DNA of 64,000 bases from Linnemannia hyalina (GCA_019671135.1 JAHRHY010000006.1:620001-684000); one strand, 5' to 3'. Shown: positions 23,150 through 34,616, counted from the stretch's first letter. Numbers and translations: made by a program. The notes: generated by a model not told the origin, from the letters alone.

Positions 23150-24733
23150 CTAGTGTCGAGGGCAGATATCGAGATAGGAGAGCTCAGGGGTATCGGCATG
23201 CTGAAGAGCAACAAGAAGAAGGATTCGCTTGAACTCGGCAACAAACATCTCTCCACGGGCTCGACCATGGAACGCGGCCTTTTGCCAGGTAGTCGAGATC
23301 GACAAACGACTATTAGCCGTCGCGGCGCTCATCGTCAACGCCGAAGCCGTAACGCCCGAGGATTGTGAGAATACTACGTCCTGAATTGTGTATAAAGCCC
23401 CACCAGTGGCGACAGTACCAGAAGTTGAAGGAGTACTCCAGCCACGACCAAGGTTGGACAGCTTGACACTAGCTTTCCGACCATGCTGATCCTTCGTGAC
23501 CTTACTGGTCATAAACTTCTCCCAGCTGCCATCCTTCTTGGACAACAGTGCAAGCGCTCCAAAGTGCTCCAACAGATCCTGTATTCCTCTGGGTGTAGTT
23601 GTCCCTGCGACGACCTCCTTGCGGTACGCGTCCGTCATTGCCCAGAATCCCGACCTATCCTTGACCTGGATATTGTCGTGCAGGATCTCAGAGACATAGT
23701 TCCCTTGCTCATTGGCGCCGATTCGGTTGGGGATCAGCTCGCGGAGTGAACAAGGCGTCGCAAACACCAGTGCCTCTTCATCATTCCTCTCCACCGCTGC
23801 ACACCCCTCCAACTTCTCATCCATCGTAGACCCAGACATGAAGACGGACCGGACAGCAAAGATCGAGGCCGTATACAAGATCGCCTGAACAGTCGTCGCC
23901 CTCGTCTTGGCCACCCGAACTACTGCCTGCGTCTCGTCCTGAGTCAGCCTTAAAAACCCAACCTCCGTCTGGTTGGGCACCTCCAACGAGCTATCAATCT
24001 CTCCCGCCCAGTACTTAGTCTCGAGAGCCTTCTTGATAAACCCGGGAAGGAAAATGGCTCGTGAGGCCTCCCAGAGGAGGGATCGGATGGATGGATAACA
24101 GTTGATGCGGGATTCGATCGATGCTGGGATGGGCTTATCAGGGACGATTGGGATCTTGAATGACGATGCTGGAGAAGGAGAAGGAGAAGGAGAAGGAGAA
24201 GGAGTGGCCGACTGAAGTTGGAGGTTCAATTGCTCGACGAGTTGTTCGGTGAGCGCCATCGCAGACCGGCCGTCCCCAATGACATGATGAAAAGTGTAGA
24301 TCAAACAGAAGGACTCGTCTCCGATCGGAACGAAAGTGAGTCTCCAAAGTGGCCTCGCCTGATCGGCGAGATTAAACGGCTTATTATGTTCATCTTCCAG
24401 CACCTGCGCAATCGTCGTCATATTGTCTTCATTGCAATCAAACGAAGCAGTGTAGACTTGGATCAGAGGTAAGAGGTCAACGGACTGGAGTCGCAGAAAG
24501 ACGGGGTGTCCTGTGAGATGGTCTCCAACGACAGTCGCAAGGATCGGATGGCGTTCAAGGAGGGTTGTGATGGGGTTAAGGAGGAGTTGAGCCCAGTCCC
24601 GTTGGTGGGAAGGGAGGGTGACGGGAGAGTGGACAGAGATGCCGACGGAGACGTTGTTGTAGATGTTGACGTTTGAACGAGTGACATTGTACCGCTCAAG
24701 GTTATCGACCGGTCGTACAACCTGCAGCACCAT
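23150..24733 (-). CDS. Alcohol acetyltransferase (BAHD-like, HHxxxDG)
   Basis: A single exon of 527 residues. It resembles the alcohol acetyltransferase (AATase/Atf) family, which makes acetate esters from alcohols and acetyl-CoA and belongs to the HHxxxDG acyltransferase superfamily. The catalytic motif is intact as HHVIGDG (about residue 148-154), preceded by PLWRLTFVP. Other family features are the N-terminal MVLQVVRPVDNLERYNVTR and the mid-protein ALVFATPCSLRELIP region that shapes the channel. A (GGAGAA)n run at 24171-24205 encodes a Pro-Ser dipeptide repeat linker. The leader just upstream (24745-24880) is CT-rich on the sense strand. Substrate alcohol cannot be deduced; a detoxifying or sterol-type acetyltransferase role is possible. 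Confidence 0.75.
   Translation of the reverse strand: MVLQVVRPVDNLERYNVTRSNVNIYNNVSVGISVHSPVTLPSHQRDWAQLLLNPITTLLERHPILATVVGDHLTGHPVFLRLQSVDLLPLIQVYTASFDCNEDNMTTIAQVLEDEHNKPFNLADQARPLWRLTFVPIGDESFCLIYTFHHVIGDGRSAMALTEQLVEQLNLQLQSATPSPSPSPSPSPASSFKIPIVPDKPIPASIESRINCYPSIRSLLWEASRAIFLPGFIKKALETKYWAGEIDSSLEVPNQTEVGFLRLTQDETQAVVRVAKTRATTVQAILYTASIFAVRSVFMSGSTMDEKLEGCAAVERNDEEALVFATPCSLRELIPNRIGANEQGNYVSEILHDNIQVKDRSGFWAMTDAYRKEVVAGTTTPRGIQDLLEHFGALALLSKKDGSWEKFMTSKVTKDQHGRKASVKLSNLGRGWSTPSTSGTVATGGALYTIQDVVFSQSSGVTASALTMSAATANSRLSISTTWQKAAFHGRARGEMFVAEFKRILLLVALQHADTPELSYLDICPRH
24171..24205. repeat. (GGAGAA)n coding repeat
   Basis: About five and a half copies, in frame in the acetyltransferase gene, encoding alternating Pro and Ser. 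Confidence 0.85.
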
Positions 24734-25103
24734 TTTTGTTGTGGTGTGTAAGGAAGGGGAATGTTGAGGGAGGTGAATGAAGAAGAGAAAGTGAATGAGG
24801 AAGCGAAAGAAGAAGAAAAAAAGGTGAACGAGTGGATGCGAGAGTGAGAAGAAAGAAAAAGGGAGTGAGGGGAAGTTCAGCTGTTCGGTCTGTTATGTTT
24901 GTCGCCCTCGTCATGACGGGGAAACGGATTAACCTGCTTGGTCATTCATCAACCGGACAGTAAGGATGAACTATGACCAATTTTTGGTTTATTCTTCTTC
25001 CACAGCAGCGGAACGTGGATGGGTTGTTGCTTTGCCCAACATCGTTTTGTTTGTTCACATAGAAAATTAATAATATTTACACGGCATAGTAAATGTACAT
25101 GCA
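24734..25103. other. Intergenic, acetyltransferase promoter / ADAM 3' end
   Basis: About 370 bp between two minus-strand genes. It has a purine-rich stretch (CT-rich in the sense strand) to about 24880, then AT-rich sequence. No gene. Confidence 0.6.
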
Positions 25104-28100
25104 CTAGATAAAGCCGGCGGGACGGTAGGAAGAATCAGAGGGACCCGAGGTTGGTGCGGGTAGTGGTGGGAGTGGGGGGTCTGCAAAGATATTGCCAGGG
25201 TCCTGGCGAGGAAGGGTCGACGGGGGGGTGTATCCAGTAGGTGCTGTCTGTGAAGGAGAGTATTGAGGGACAGTCTGCGCAGGGAGAACGGGGGTCGGCA
25301 TGTATGAATACTTAGCCGCCAGAGTCAATGCAGCACTGTCTAGCTGCTGAGACGATGGGAACTGAGCCGTCGTGGTCTGGAAGGGGTTTGGATTTGCATC
25401 TTCCACACGCGGTGTATCCACGACAGACGCGCCATTACGGGAATAGGACGATGTTGGAGGATCTCCTGCTGGTGGTGCATACAGGTCTGATCCGCTCATA
25501 TGACGAGCATGCTGAGACTGTTGGCGCTCGTGCTCCCTTCGGCTCTCCTCAAGTGCCCATTGCATCTCCTGGTCCTCGCGACGAAGCGCATTAGGATCGT
25601 GGTAGATGGCTGGTGGCGGGGCTGGCGGCACAGGTCCCATCGGGTATTGTTGTCCGCCATGCTGAGCTCCCTGAACAGTGCCATCGGGGCCGTAAGGAGG
25701 ACCGACTCTTGATCGACCTGATCCTGTTACGGGCCGGCTCCCTGATCGCTTGCGGTAAGCTGCTGTTTGACGACGGCGACGGCAGCATCCTGAAAAGCAG
25801 CTCCAGATGCAGCAGAGCAAGATAAGACCGAGGACAACACCAACCGGAATCACAATCGACAAGTGCCCTTTTGCCCATCCTAGCACTCCCTGAATCCCAT
25901 TGCTGTACTTGCACGACCCACCGGTACAGGTGCCTCCGAATCCACAAGTTGTGCCGTCCAAAAAGTAAGTTCCAGGGATCTGTGTGCAGGCCAGCGAGTT
26001 TCCACCAGGATCGTTACACATCAAGTCGCAACCGTTCGACGCGCCACATGCCTTGGTGATTCCCTGACGATCCTGCTGTTGACATTGAAGGTCGCGAGAA
26101 GTACAGACACCGTTTGCACACTGAAGGCTTGAAGTCGAGTTGTCGGATCCATTGCATGGGGTTAGGTTCTCGACACGGACATCTGTTGGGCAGGTGGCGT
26201 TGGTGCCGGTGCAGACTTCCTGGATATCGCACTCTGAGATCGCCGCGCGACAGACAAACCCTGCTGATCGCAACTGGCAGTTCAGGCAGCAATCGTCATT
26301 CAGATCATCGCAGACGGCGCCACCCTTGAACTTGCAGGTCGTTCCATCGCAGCAAGGGTCCTTGGCACAATCCTCAGCCGATCCACAATCACAATCCTCG
26401 CCTGACTCCTTGAGACCGTTTCCGCAAATGTTAGTCTCTGAGCTTTGAGTCTGACGAGTTCCTGGGGGTTTGAGACACTGTCCTGACGAACTCTGGATGG
26501 TTCCACAGATGGCTTTGATACTGCAGGGTGAGAAGGTCTTTGTGGGTGTCTGCTCCGAGGGATTCATAATAAACTGTGCGCCGGCATCGCAGACGGAGGA
26601 TGAGAGTGGGCAGCACTGACCAGTAGCAGCGGGACAAGTTCCAGTTGTGCAGTCGTGAATAGCACCAAAGCCGTGGCCAACCTCGTGACTGACAACCATC
26701 CATTCGTTGGGGGTGACGGACGAGACGCCGGTTCCTGCAGTGTATTGAAGGCTCTGACCTTGTCCCTGAGACTGCGATTTCATCTGGCAAAGAGCCTTGG
26801 TCCATGCAATACCGACAACGGCACCCGAGTTGCACTTAGTCATCAGGTGCCACAGTCCAGCTCCGTCGCTCTCCCGACCGTCCTGGCCTCTCCAACGGCT
26901 GAAGTCGCTGAGTCTCTGATCGATGGTGTATGCGGATGAGCAATCCTGGTTCCACTCTTCACCAGAGACGGGTGTCGTGGGGCAGCTGTCGGTCTTGATG
27001 TTGAGGGCAATCACGCCCAATGCGACATTGAACGTGCTCTCATAGATTCCTGAGGCCGTGTTGAAGTCTGCAAAGATCTGTTTCCTGGCGCCAGCGGTGC
27101 CTCCATAGTTTCGGACATATGAACAGTCGGCAGCAACACCCTACAACGACAGAATTAGGAAAGAGTTGGACATTAGGATTAAAATAAAACGTCATTTCGA
27201 GAGCCAAACTACATGAAAGAAGGTGAACAACCCTTACCATGTAGTTGACCAATCGATTGGTAGGACATCCTGCAGGGACGGGGTTGGGACCCGCGACCTT
27301 GATAGCAACACCGCGCTTTGACATAGGAGCAGTAAGAATGTCAGTCCAGGACGAGCTGGCATCAAAATTAGCCATGGGGATGGTCGATGTCCGGTCGGGC
27401 GGGTAGTAGTACTCTTGTGATGACGTGGCTTCGATGTAGGCTGAAGTTTTGTTTAACATTGTGTCGGATCCACAGGTAGTTTCTTCTGCTTGGAGTCCGC
27501 GCTTGGTCTTGAGGAAGCGACTTGGTTTGTAGAGGTCCGAGTCGCGGAAGATGACCATGCTGTTGTCAGGGAGTTGTCGAAAGTAGCTAGGAACAGCATC
27601 ATCCGATCGCTTCTGAACATGGTAATGTTGTCGTGTAGTCACATGGTACGTGTCTCCGTTGACCATGAATGCTCCTCGAAGGACAACCTCGTCAGGGCTA
27701 GTATAGGGGGAAAGCGTTGTTTGGTTAGCAATGAAGGAGTAAACAAACACAGGAGAGGAAACTAAAATATAGCGTCAAGTTGACAAGCAACTGTGACAAC
27801 AGCCCGGTGAGCCGCCATGGAGTGGCATAGACAGGTGCTGCTCAATACCAGCAGACAACAACAAATAGATGAGGAAGACAACAAATCACTGCTGATGCTT
27901 TTGTTGACACCCCTCGATTTTCTTTTTCGGGTCTGGCATGCACGTTGGGCAATTGGTTTTGTTTGTTTGGATTGATCGTGAATATTGATGCCCTTTTCTC
28001 TTCTCCTGAACAGATCCGATGTGTCATGTAAGAAAGCAAGAAATAAAAAGAGGGTCTGGTCTTACGTTGCTGGGTCATGTTCTACCATCATGCGAGCCCA

Positions 28101-28790
28101 ACCAGCGACCCCGTCCTCGTGCAGCATATGCTCAACCGTTCTTTTGGCGATCCTCGAGGTGGTTGCGGCGCGTTTCCACTTGCGATCAGCATGGTCTTGG
28201 TCTTGGATGACAATACCCTTGAATGCCTTAATATCGTCTACGACAACATCGGGACCAAGGTCTGCCTCGGGATGGAGAAAGTCCGTATTTGGTTCCAGGT
28301 AGAGATGGAATGTGGTGTTAAAGGCAGAGAATTGGAACCGGATGGTGTCATCCCTGGATATAATGTCTGGGTAGGCGCTAAGGATCTGGTCCAGGTTGCG
28401 TTTGGCGAGAGGCTGGTCGCGGTGGGCGTCATAGGGCGCTGCTCTGGGGAGGATGTCGTGGCGTAGACCTGCAACCTGTTCCGCTCGAGTAATGGTTGGC
28501 CAGGCCTGGGAATGGGCTGAGGATTTGCGCATCATGACATTTTGTGGAGAGGAACAGAAATAGAATTAGTTTGGCTGGCAGGGCAAGGACAGGAGACAGG
28601 AGGCAGGGCATGCCAAGTCATATATAGATAATAGGCCGCCGAATAATCGTCCTTCCAACTGGAAAAAAAACAACTGTTGTTGAGTATTGCCTGAGCTCTC
28701 ACCTTGTACTTGCAATTGCACGTTAGTTGAGAGGAGAGCCAGCGTAGAGACGAGTGCCAGCAGTATGCTGGCCCTTATTGACGCGGCCAT
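25104..28790 (-). CDS. ADAM-family membrane metalloprotease
   Basis: Four exons (28703-28790, 28066-28516, 27238-27697, 25104-27140) give about 1,011 residues with consistent phases. The acceptor of exon 3 (TATACTAG ending at 27698) follows a GCTAAC branch point and restores the frame DPAT|PDEVVLRG. Order of parts: signal peptide (SILLALVSTLALLSTNVQ); propeptide; zinc-protease domain with HEVGHGFGAIHD (about residue 485-496), a full HExGHxxGxxHD site, followed by IMNPS as Met-turn; a Cys-rich disintegrin-like domain (ICGNGLKESGEDCDCGS onward); a second Cys-rich domain; one membrane helix (LSIVIPVGVVLGLILLCCIW, about 765-785); and a long Pro/Gln-rich cytosolic tail. It should be an active surface sheddase-type protease; substrates are unknown. 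Confidence 0.88.
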
Positions 28791-31742
28791 ATATGTGTAC
28801 TTGGGCTGTGATATATGAGTTGATTATACAGCGGATAGAAGGGTATCGTATATCCTCAAGGTCCAAGTCGCTCAGGAAAAGGAAGGTCGAATGAAGAGTG
28901 TGAATGGAGAGAGTGAATGGAGAGAGAGCGAATGGAGAGAGAAAGAGAGATGAATGAGGAGAAGAGAAAAGGCAGGACAAGAGACAAGGGAGAGTGAGGG
29001 TGTGGAGTGAAGAGTGAAGAGAGAGAGGGTGGAGAGAAACAAGACAAGAGAGGGTGAATGGGAGGTTGCTTGTCAGGATAAGGAAGGGAGAGTGGGATGA
29101 GAGTGCGTGGATGAGAGGATCGATGAAGTGTAGGCTTGTTGTTGATAAACTCTCCTGACAGAATGAAGAGAATGAGAATGAATGATGAGAGAAGAGAGAA
29201 GAGAGAAGAAAATAGGTAGAAGGGAAAGAAAAGAGAGGGAGAGAGGGAGAGAGGGCAGCTAATAAAGAAACAAAAAGGCTATGGATGGGTGTCAAAGATA
29301 AAAGGGCGCAAATGGGAGAATGGCTTTCAGGAACAGGTGGCACCGCCATTTATTTATTTTCTGCCTATTTGCACTGACGCAGTTCTGCGTGCGGACATCT
29401 CCCTCTCCTCCAATTACAGAACAAACATCAGACCAGGCGAAACATACAACAAACACCCGGGGTTTGTCCTTTTCCTTCCTTTCCTTCCTTTCTTCCTTTC
29501 TTCCTTTTTCTTTCTTCCTTTTTCTTCTTGCAACAGCCCGCACACTTTACAAAAGTACATGTTGGATGGCGGTGACCTGACTAATCCTCATCAGAAGCCA
29601 CCCTTTCATCCAAGTCGGACTTTTTTCCCTTTACACTTTGGACGCCTGGAATCCGCTCCATGAGTAATGGTTAAGAGTCGAAGGAGGACCCTGCCTCAGG
29701 CTTTTGCAACAATTATTTCGTTGCCCGTCCGTAGGTCATGTCATCGAGCAGCTGAAATGCAATTTGCACTCTGACCCGGAAAAAAAAGTCTCCGTAACCA
29801 CATACTCTTTGTTGTTCTTGGAGCGAAAGAGTAGCTCTATAAAAACAAAAAATAAAAATTATGTCTGTCTGTTTTCAAGAGTACTCATCGATCATTTCAC
29901 CCTCAACTCGTGGCTACCTGACTCCTAATCTTTTGTTTTTCTTCAAACTACTCACTCATTGCAACCCTTACTTTTTTGTTATGTTGACATCACATTGCCA
30001 CACTTTGTTGACTCGTTGGCATGTTGTTGTTGATTTTGTAGGAACAGGGGCAAAATCAGGGGTATTGAATTGAATGGGAAGGGAAACGGAAACAGAAAGA
30101 GAATGAGGACACGATGCAGCATGATATGTCACAACCTTCAGCCCTCCTCGTTCCCCCTAGGATGTAGCATGTACTATGTACACCATACTCATCTCACCTG
30201 CGCAATTGTTCGCGTTGTGTTTTTGTTGATTGCGATTTATTGTTTATCCCCGGCAAAATCAAGAAACCCTGCAAGTCTAGAGTTGTGTAAACAGAACAAA
30301 ACAAAACAAAAGACAAAAAGACACAGCCCTAGGTATGTTCATCCATCCATGCCCTGTTTCTCGCTCGTCGTTATTTTTAAAATTCTTTCTACTGTACCCC
30401 TTTTTTACACTTCAGCCAACGAACCCTGCCTGAAGAAGAAGAAAATGAAAACACATAGCCCTAGACGTCGTTGTATCCCTGGTAAGTTGACGCCCCATCC
30501 TATCCTTTTTATAGATCCATGCCATCCTCGTAGAGTAGATCGCCATGAAAAAAGAACAAAAGTCTATCGACTGTATGAAAAGTGGGTTGTCGAAAAAGAC
30601 AGGGGGTTCGTGTCATGACAAGAACATTCTTCTCTTCCTACTTCGATTCGCGCTTCCAACCCTTCCGTAATTTGTTTTACGTTCTCGCGCGAATGCGTAG
30701 GAAAATATTAATCCTACAATGAACAACCATTCGCGCACGCCAGTGGGGATGCGATTGCCCTCGTGTGCAGTGACCTACATCCTACTGATGTCAACAGTAT
30801 ATTTTTCTTTCAGCTTGGCCTGAACGAATACCTTTTATCTTTCTCAGCCACAGTCTTTCATGCCGTTCGCCTTCATTTTTATCTCCGGGCTAGCAGCAAC
30901 TTGTCAATCATTTCTTCTGGACACAGTTTTATTATTTTTCTTACAAACAATCCAGCGTAAACATTCGAAAAATGGCTCTTTTGAATCGACGCGTAAAACT
31001 ATGGCCGACCTTTATGGCAACACCATTCCCTTTGTCTCTCTACAACTAATGACGGCAATCAAACTGCTGCAAGCAAAATGACTGGGAGAATGAGGAAACT
31101 CACAGTGTCAGTCCACTTTTTTTTTTGCTCTTAATTAAGAATCTCGGCCTCATTACCCACCGCGACTTCAACACAACACATTTCCTCGCCTCACAAGATA
31201 AGCCAAGATGAACTTGAAGATCCACATCCGTTCCGGAAACGCCTGTTCCACTACCTTGTAGGCGACTTTTTTTTTTTCTTTGTACACAATTTTATTTCTT
31301 TGACAAACAACTCAAAAGAGACATTTGTAAGTAAAGGGGCTACAGACCAAACTCTTCAATGCGCCATCCACCAGTCGCAGTCCGGTCCAGAACCTGGCTC
31401 TGCACAACAATTGTCGCTGCTCTTCACAGGTTAAACGGAAGAAAATAAAACTAGATACGAATGAAGGGGATCTTCATATCCTCTCCATCATTGACAACCT
31501 CCTCCTTCCTAACAAACTCTCCAACAACCGCTCGTCAGCAGCACGTGGGTCCTTGGTCGCTCCAGGGCACCTTCCTTCATCATGTGTGACTGGCAAAGCG
31601 CCACACGGGGCCTTTTACGCCACACGGGGCCTGCTACGCCACACGGGGGGTTTTTTACCAGCAAGGCGTCGGAAGTGATTGTGAGCCAATCATTCAAAAT
31701 CAGGCTGGAAAACAGTTTCGTCATCAGGAAAATAGCCTAATT
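28791..31742. other. Gene-poor intergenic region
   Basis: About 2.9 kb. From 28860 to 29260 it is nearly pure purine on the plus strand, the CT-rich leader/promoter of ADAM. The rest is AT-rich with homopolymers. A 17-codon open frame starts at 31208 in decent context but has no recognisable product. The final 150 bp hold a 19-bp tandem repeat. No gene is supportable. Confidence 0.55.
31599..31650. repeat. 19-bp tandem repeat, 2.7 copies
   Basis: CGCCACACGGGGCCT plus four variable bases occurs at 31599 and 31618, with a third partial copy at 31637-31650. It is GC-rich against an AT-rich background and ends about 93 bp before the tRNA gene. Confidence 0.85.
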
Positions 31743-31814
31743 GCCCGCTTAGCTCATTGGTAGAGCGTCTGCCTAGTAAGCAGAAGGTAGCAGGTTCGAT
31801 CCCTGCAGTGGGCA
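31743..31814 (+). tRNA. tRNA-Thr (anticodon AGU)
   Basis: A 72-nt cloverleaf without intron. The acceptor stem GCCCGCT/AGTGGGC has one G-U pair; D stem GCTC/GAGC; anticodon stem TCTGC/GCAGA around loop CTAGTAA with AGT at 31775-31777; T stem GCAGG/CCTGC with loop TTCGATC; discriminator A. Internal promoters are visible as A box (TAGCTCATTGG) and B box (GGTTCGATCCC). A T-rich stretch after 31815 can serve as Pol III terminator. CCA is not encoded, as expected for a nuclear gene. Confidence 0.95.
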
Positions 31815-31866
31815 CATTTCTATTTATTTTTGTAAACTACTGCCTTCACTCTTTTTATTTATTTTT

Positions 31867-32379
31867 TCAGGTTGGGTTTTGGGCATCATCCTCAGGCGAA
31901 TCCACTTCACTTTCCTTGACTGTCCTTGCTGATGCAAGGACGAAATAGTACTGATCACCTTTGAAAAGGTTCCGGCTAATAACACCACTGAACTACGTTC
32001 TTCCTTTCATTTCTATCTCGTATGCCAGCTCTTCACAGAAGGTAACCTTTTTGGTTTTTAATCGCGTTGCTTTGTCGCTTTCTGCCAGTAGAGCGCAAGC
32101 GATCTGTTCAATCAGTTCGACCATCCCTTTCTCTTTTTCCTTCTTATTGAACACTTGGTCACACCCTACTCTGATGAACAACCTGCTGCCATCATCCTTA
32201 AACGCGACTGAAGCCAAAGATGTTCAACTGATCCGCCTTACTACAGTACAGAGCTTTTTGGTGGTGGTGTACAAAACCAAGGAGCCGCGTTCAAATAGTT
32301 TGTTCCTTACGCTTTACACACTCGCAACCCACTTGATCTCACAAGTGACCAGCGCTAGCACAATAATCACTATGATCCA
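31867..32379 (-). pseudogene. Interrupted ORF relic beside tRNA-Thr; family unknown
   Basis: One minus-strand frame reads as plausible protein for about 170 codons (LVTCEIKWVASV, LYTTTKKLCTVV, DDGSRLFIRVGCDQVFNKKE, IACALLAESDKA, FKGDQYYFVLASARTVK) and ends at TGA (31867-31869). It is broken by three in-frame stops: TAA at 32314-32316, TGA at 32224-32226 and TAG at 31993-31995. The mix of charged and hydrophobic residues is unlike the low-complexity frames around it. I do not recognise the family. Confidence 0.4.
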
Positions 32380-33256
32380 CGAAACGCTTCACGATCGTGG
32401 ATTCTTTTCAGCAGGATAAGAGAATCTAGAAATGGGCGGATGGGTGATTCAGGTTCGTCTTTTGCACAAACTTGTCAACAAAGCTGTTGGGCGTTTCGCC
32501 AGGGCAAGAAGGGCGGAAGGAGAGAAAACAGAAGGTGAGAGGAGAAAAGGAGAGAGAAGTGTGGCCAGTGCGCACACCCCTCGCTCGCATTTTTTGTTCC
32601 TTTTTTTGTTAGCTCCTGACAAGAAAAAGAGGGTTAGGGATGAACTGAAAATGCAAGGGCCACTCTACTCCGTCACTCCATCTCCACCTTTGCGTTCCAG
32701 ACACAATCAGCAAGAAAAATGTCGTCGAGGAGGTCGTTTTGTGCTTCTTACTGCAGATGGTAGTTTTTATTTCAAAAGTGGGAAATACTGTATGACGGTC
32801 TGGCTAAAAGATTTAGAGTATGGTGATTGGCTGGATTGAGAGCCATCCTGGCTGTGGGCTTGTACCGACCGTGGGAGAATTTTCGTCCATGTCGGTCTGT
32901 TCTTTTCATTGAACAAGGAATTCTCTGCCATCATCGAAGCATCTGTTTCATCTTTCCAGAACTGACGGGAGAGAAAAGAGGCGAAAGCCGATAAGGGAGG
33001 CGGAAGGTGGGGGAGCTCGGACTCTTTCTTTCTCTTTCGGTCTTGTGCGCATTCGGGGGAGGTCTTGGAAGGCTGACCGACTGGCATGTCACTATTTGGT
33101 TGGTTGGGCGTTTCTCTTTTCTTTTGTTCATGCAGAAAAAAAAAAAAGGTCGTGTGCTACCATGCTCACTTCAAAGTATCACAAGAGTGGTGTTGTTTGT
33201 GCTTCCTTCCCTCCTTCGGACTAGCAGGAATGGATCTGGGCTGGAACAATACGTAC

Positions 33257-33845
33257 CGAGCCTGACTGACGACTTGCCATTTTTGTTGTAATCGCTTTTC
33301 GGTTGTGGAGTAAGATGCGCCGTTTCCATCATTACGAAAGCCATCAGAAACGAGTGCATCCATGTCCATGTCCTTGATAAATGGTCCTTCAAGTTAATGT
33401 CCATCGCAGAGTTGATCCAAGGGCATGTATGTTCCGCATGTGGATATTTGATTCGTTCCTGCTAGTTCAAGATCTTTCTTCCCTCCCGACTCCTGTCGCC
33501 TGTCTCCTGCCGGATTCATACATTCATTGAACTGAACATTGGAGACCCAATTTGCTGAGTTTGGAGTAGCTATTTTATCCCATGTGGCATGATGATGATG
33601 ACGGAGCCGCTTCTTCCTTGGAAACAACAAACACAAACAAAAAGATTTTATCGTCTCGTACCTGAATGAAAATACTTCTTTTTTTGATCGCCCATCCCAT
33701 CCTCCCTTTGGTAACACCAAAAGAGCGACGCAGCAGACGGTTGAAGTGGCACCGGATGGGTTGGCCGGTCGGACAATGGGTTGCTTGTTATTGCTCTTGC
33801 TCTTGCTGTTGGTGTTAGCCTTGCTGTCGTTGAAGTTGAGAAGCG
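33257..33845 (-). pseudogene. Possible two-exon gene relic; family unknown
   Basis: A minus-strand frame runs from about 33845 (LNFNDSKANTNSKSKSNNKQ, PIVRPANPSGATSTVCCVAL), crosses a possible 45-nt intron (GT at 33661, AG ending at 33617) in frame, continues (WDKIATPNSANWVSNVQFNE, MPLDQLCDG), meets one TAA at 33394-33396, and continues in the same frame (FIKDMDMDALVSDGFRNDG, KRLQQKWQVVSQAR) to a good donor CG|GTACGT at 33256. Either a decaying gene or an unrecognised splice removes the stop. No start codon was located. Confidence 0.35.
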
Positions 33846-34513
33846 CTGGTGAACTTGGTTGGAGATGATGTAAAAGGGAAGATAAATGAAAAAAGAAGAA
33901 AAAAAAGGAATAGGGGAGAAAGTATGGAAGAGAAGAAAAGAAAAGAAAGAATAAGGAAGGATGAGATAGAGGAGGTCAACAAAACAGCAAGACAACCATG
34001 CTCGTTCCTCTTTTTCTAACCCCTTTATCCAATTGAGCATTGCGGGCGGGGGAAGCAAGGTGAGGTGGTGGTTAAAGTGAAGTAAAGGGAAGGGGTGGAA
34101 ATGTCTATTTTTTGTTTTATTTTATTATACATTTTTTCCCGTGGACGGAAAATGGGGATGAGGAAGGAAGGCGGACAAGTTGCGCAAGAGGAGGAGAAGA
34201 AGGGAAGAAGGGAAGAAGGGGAAACAAGATTTGAGCCTTGTAATCCATGGGCCGAAAGGGGGGAGAAGGAAAACTTTTTTTTTGTACAATACCCCCTACT
34301 CGAATGAAAAAAAAGGTCACCATTGGACAGGATGGATGGATGAGAGCATCAACTCAAACCCATCACATATGTACACACACGCAGACACAAACCGGATACC
34401 AATTGCAAAGGTGTTTTCTTATTTTTGGTGCGGGCGGAAGCAGCGGCAGCAAGCAGCAGTCGATTGTCTCTTCTTTTTTTTATTTTCTTTTGTCTGGATG
34501 TGAAATGGGAGAC

Positions 34514-34540
<27 letters not shown>
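34514..34540. repeat. (GA)n microsatellite
   Basis: GA dinucleotide run in the upstream region of the PHF14-like gene. Confidence 0.9.
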
Positions 34541-34547
<7 letters not shown>

Positions 34548-34585
34548 GCGTGCAGTAGTGGAAGAACCCAAAGCAAAGAGTGGCG

Positions 34586-34614
<29 letters not shown>
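34586..34614. repeat. A29 homopolymer
   Basis: Twenty-nine consecutive A in the region upstream of the PHF14-like gene. Confidence 0.95.

Positions 34615-34616
<2 letters not shown>

Noticed and set aside
28062..28535. ADAM exon 3 beginning at TTTTAG (27765) directly after exon 2
   Set aside because: The phase does not match; the acceptor TATACTAG at 27698 with a GCTAAC branch point restores frame and homology-like sequence.
31757..31948. Open frame starting inside the tRNA-Thr gene
   Set aside because: It is the tRNA read as protein.
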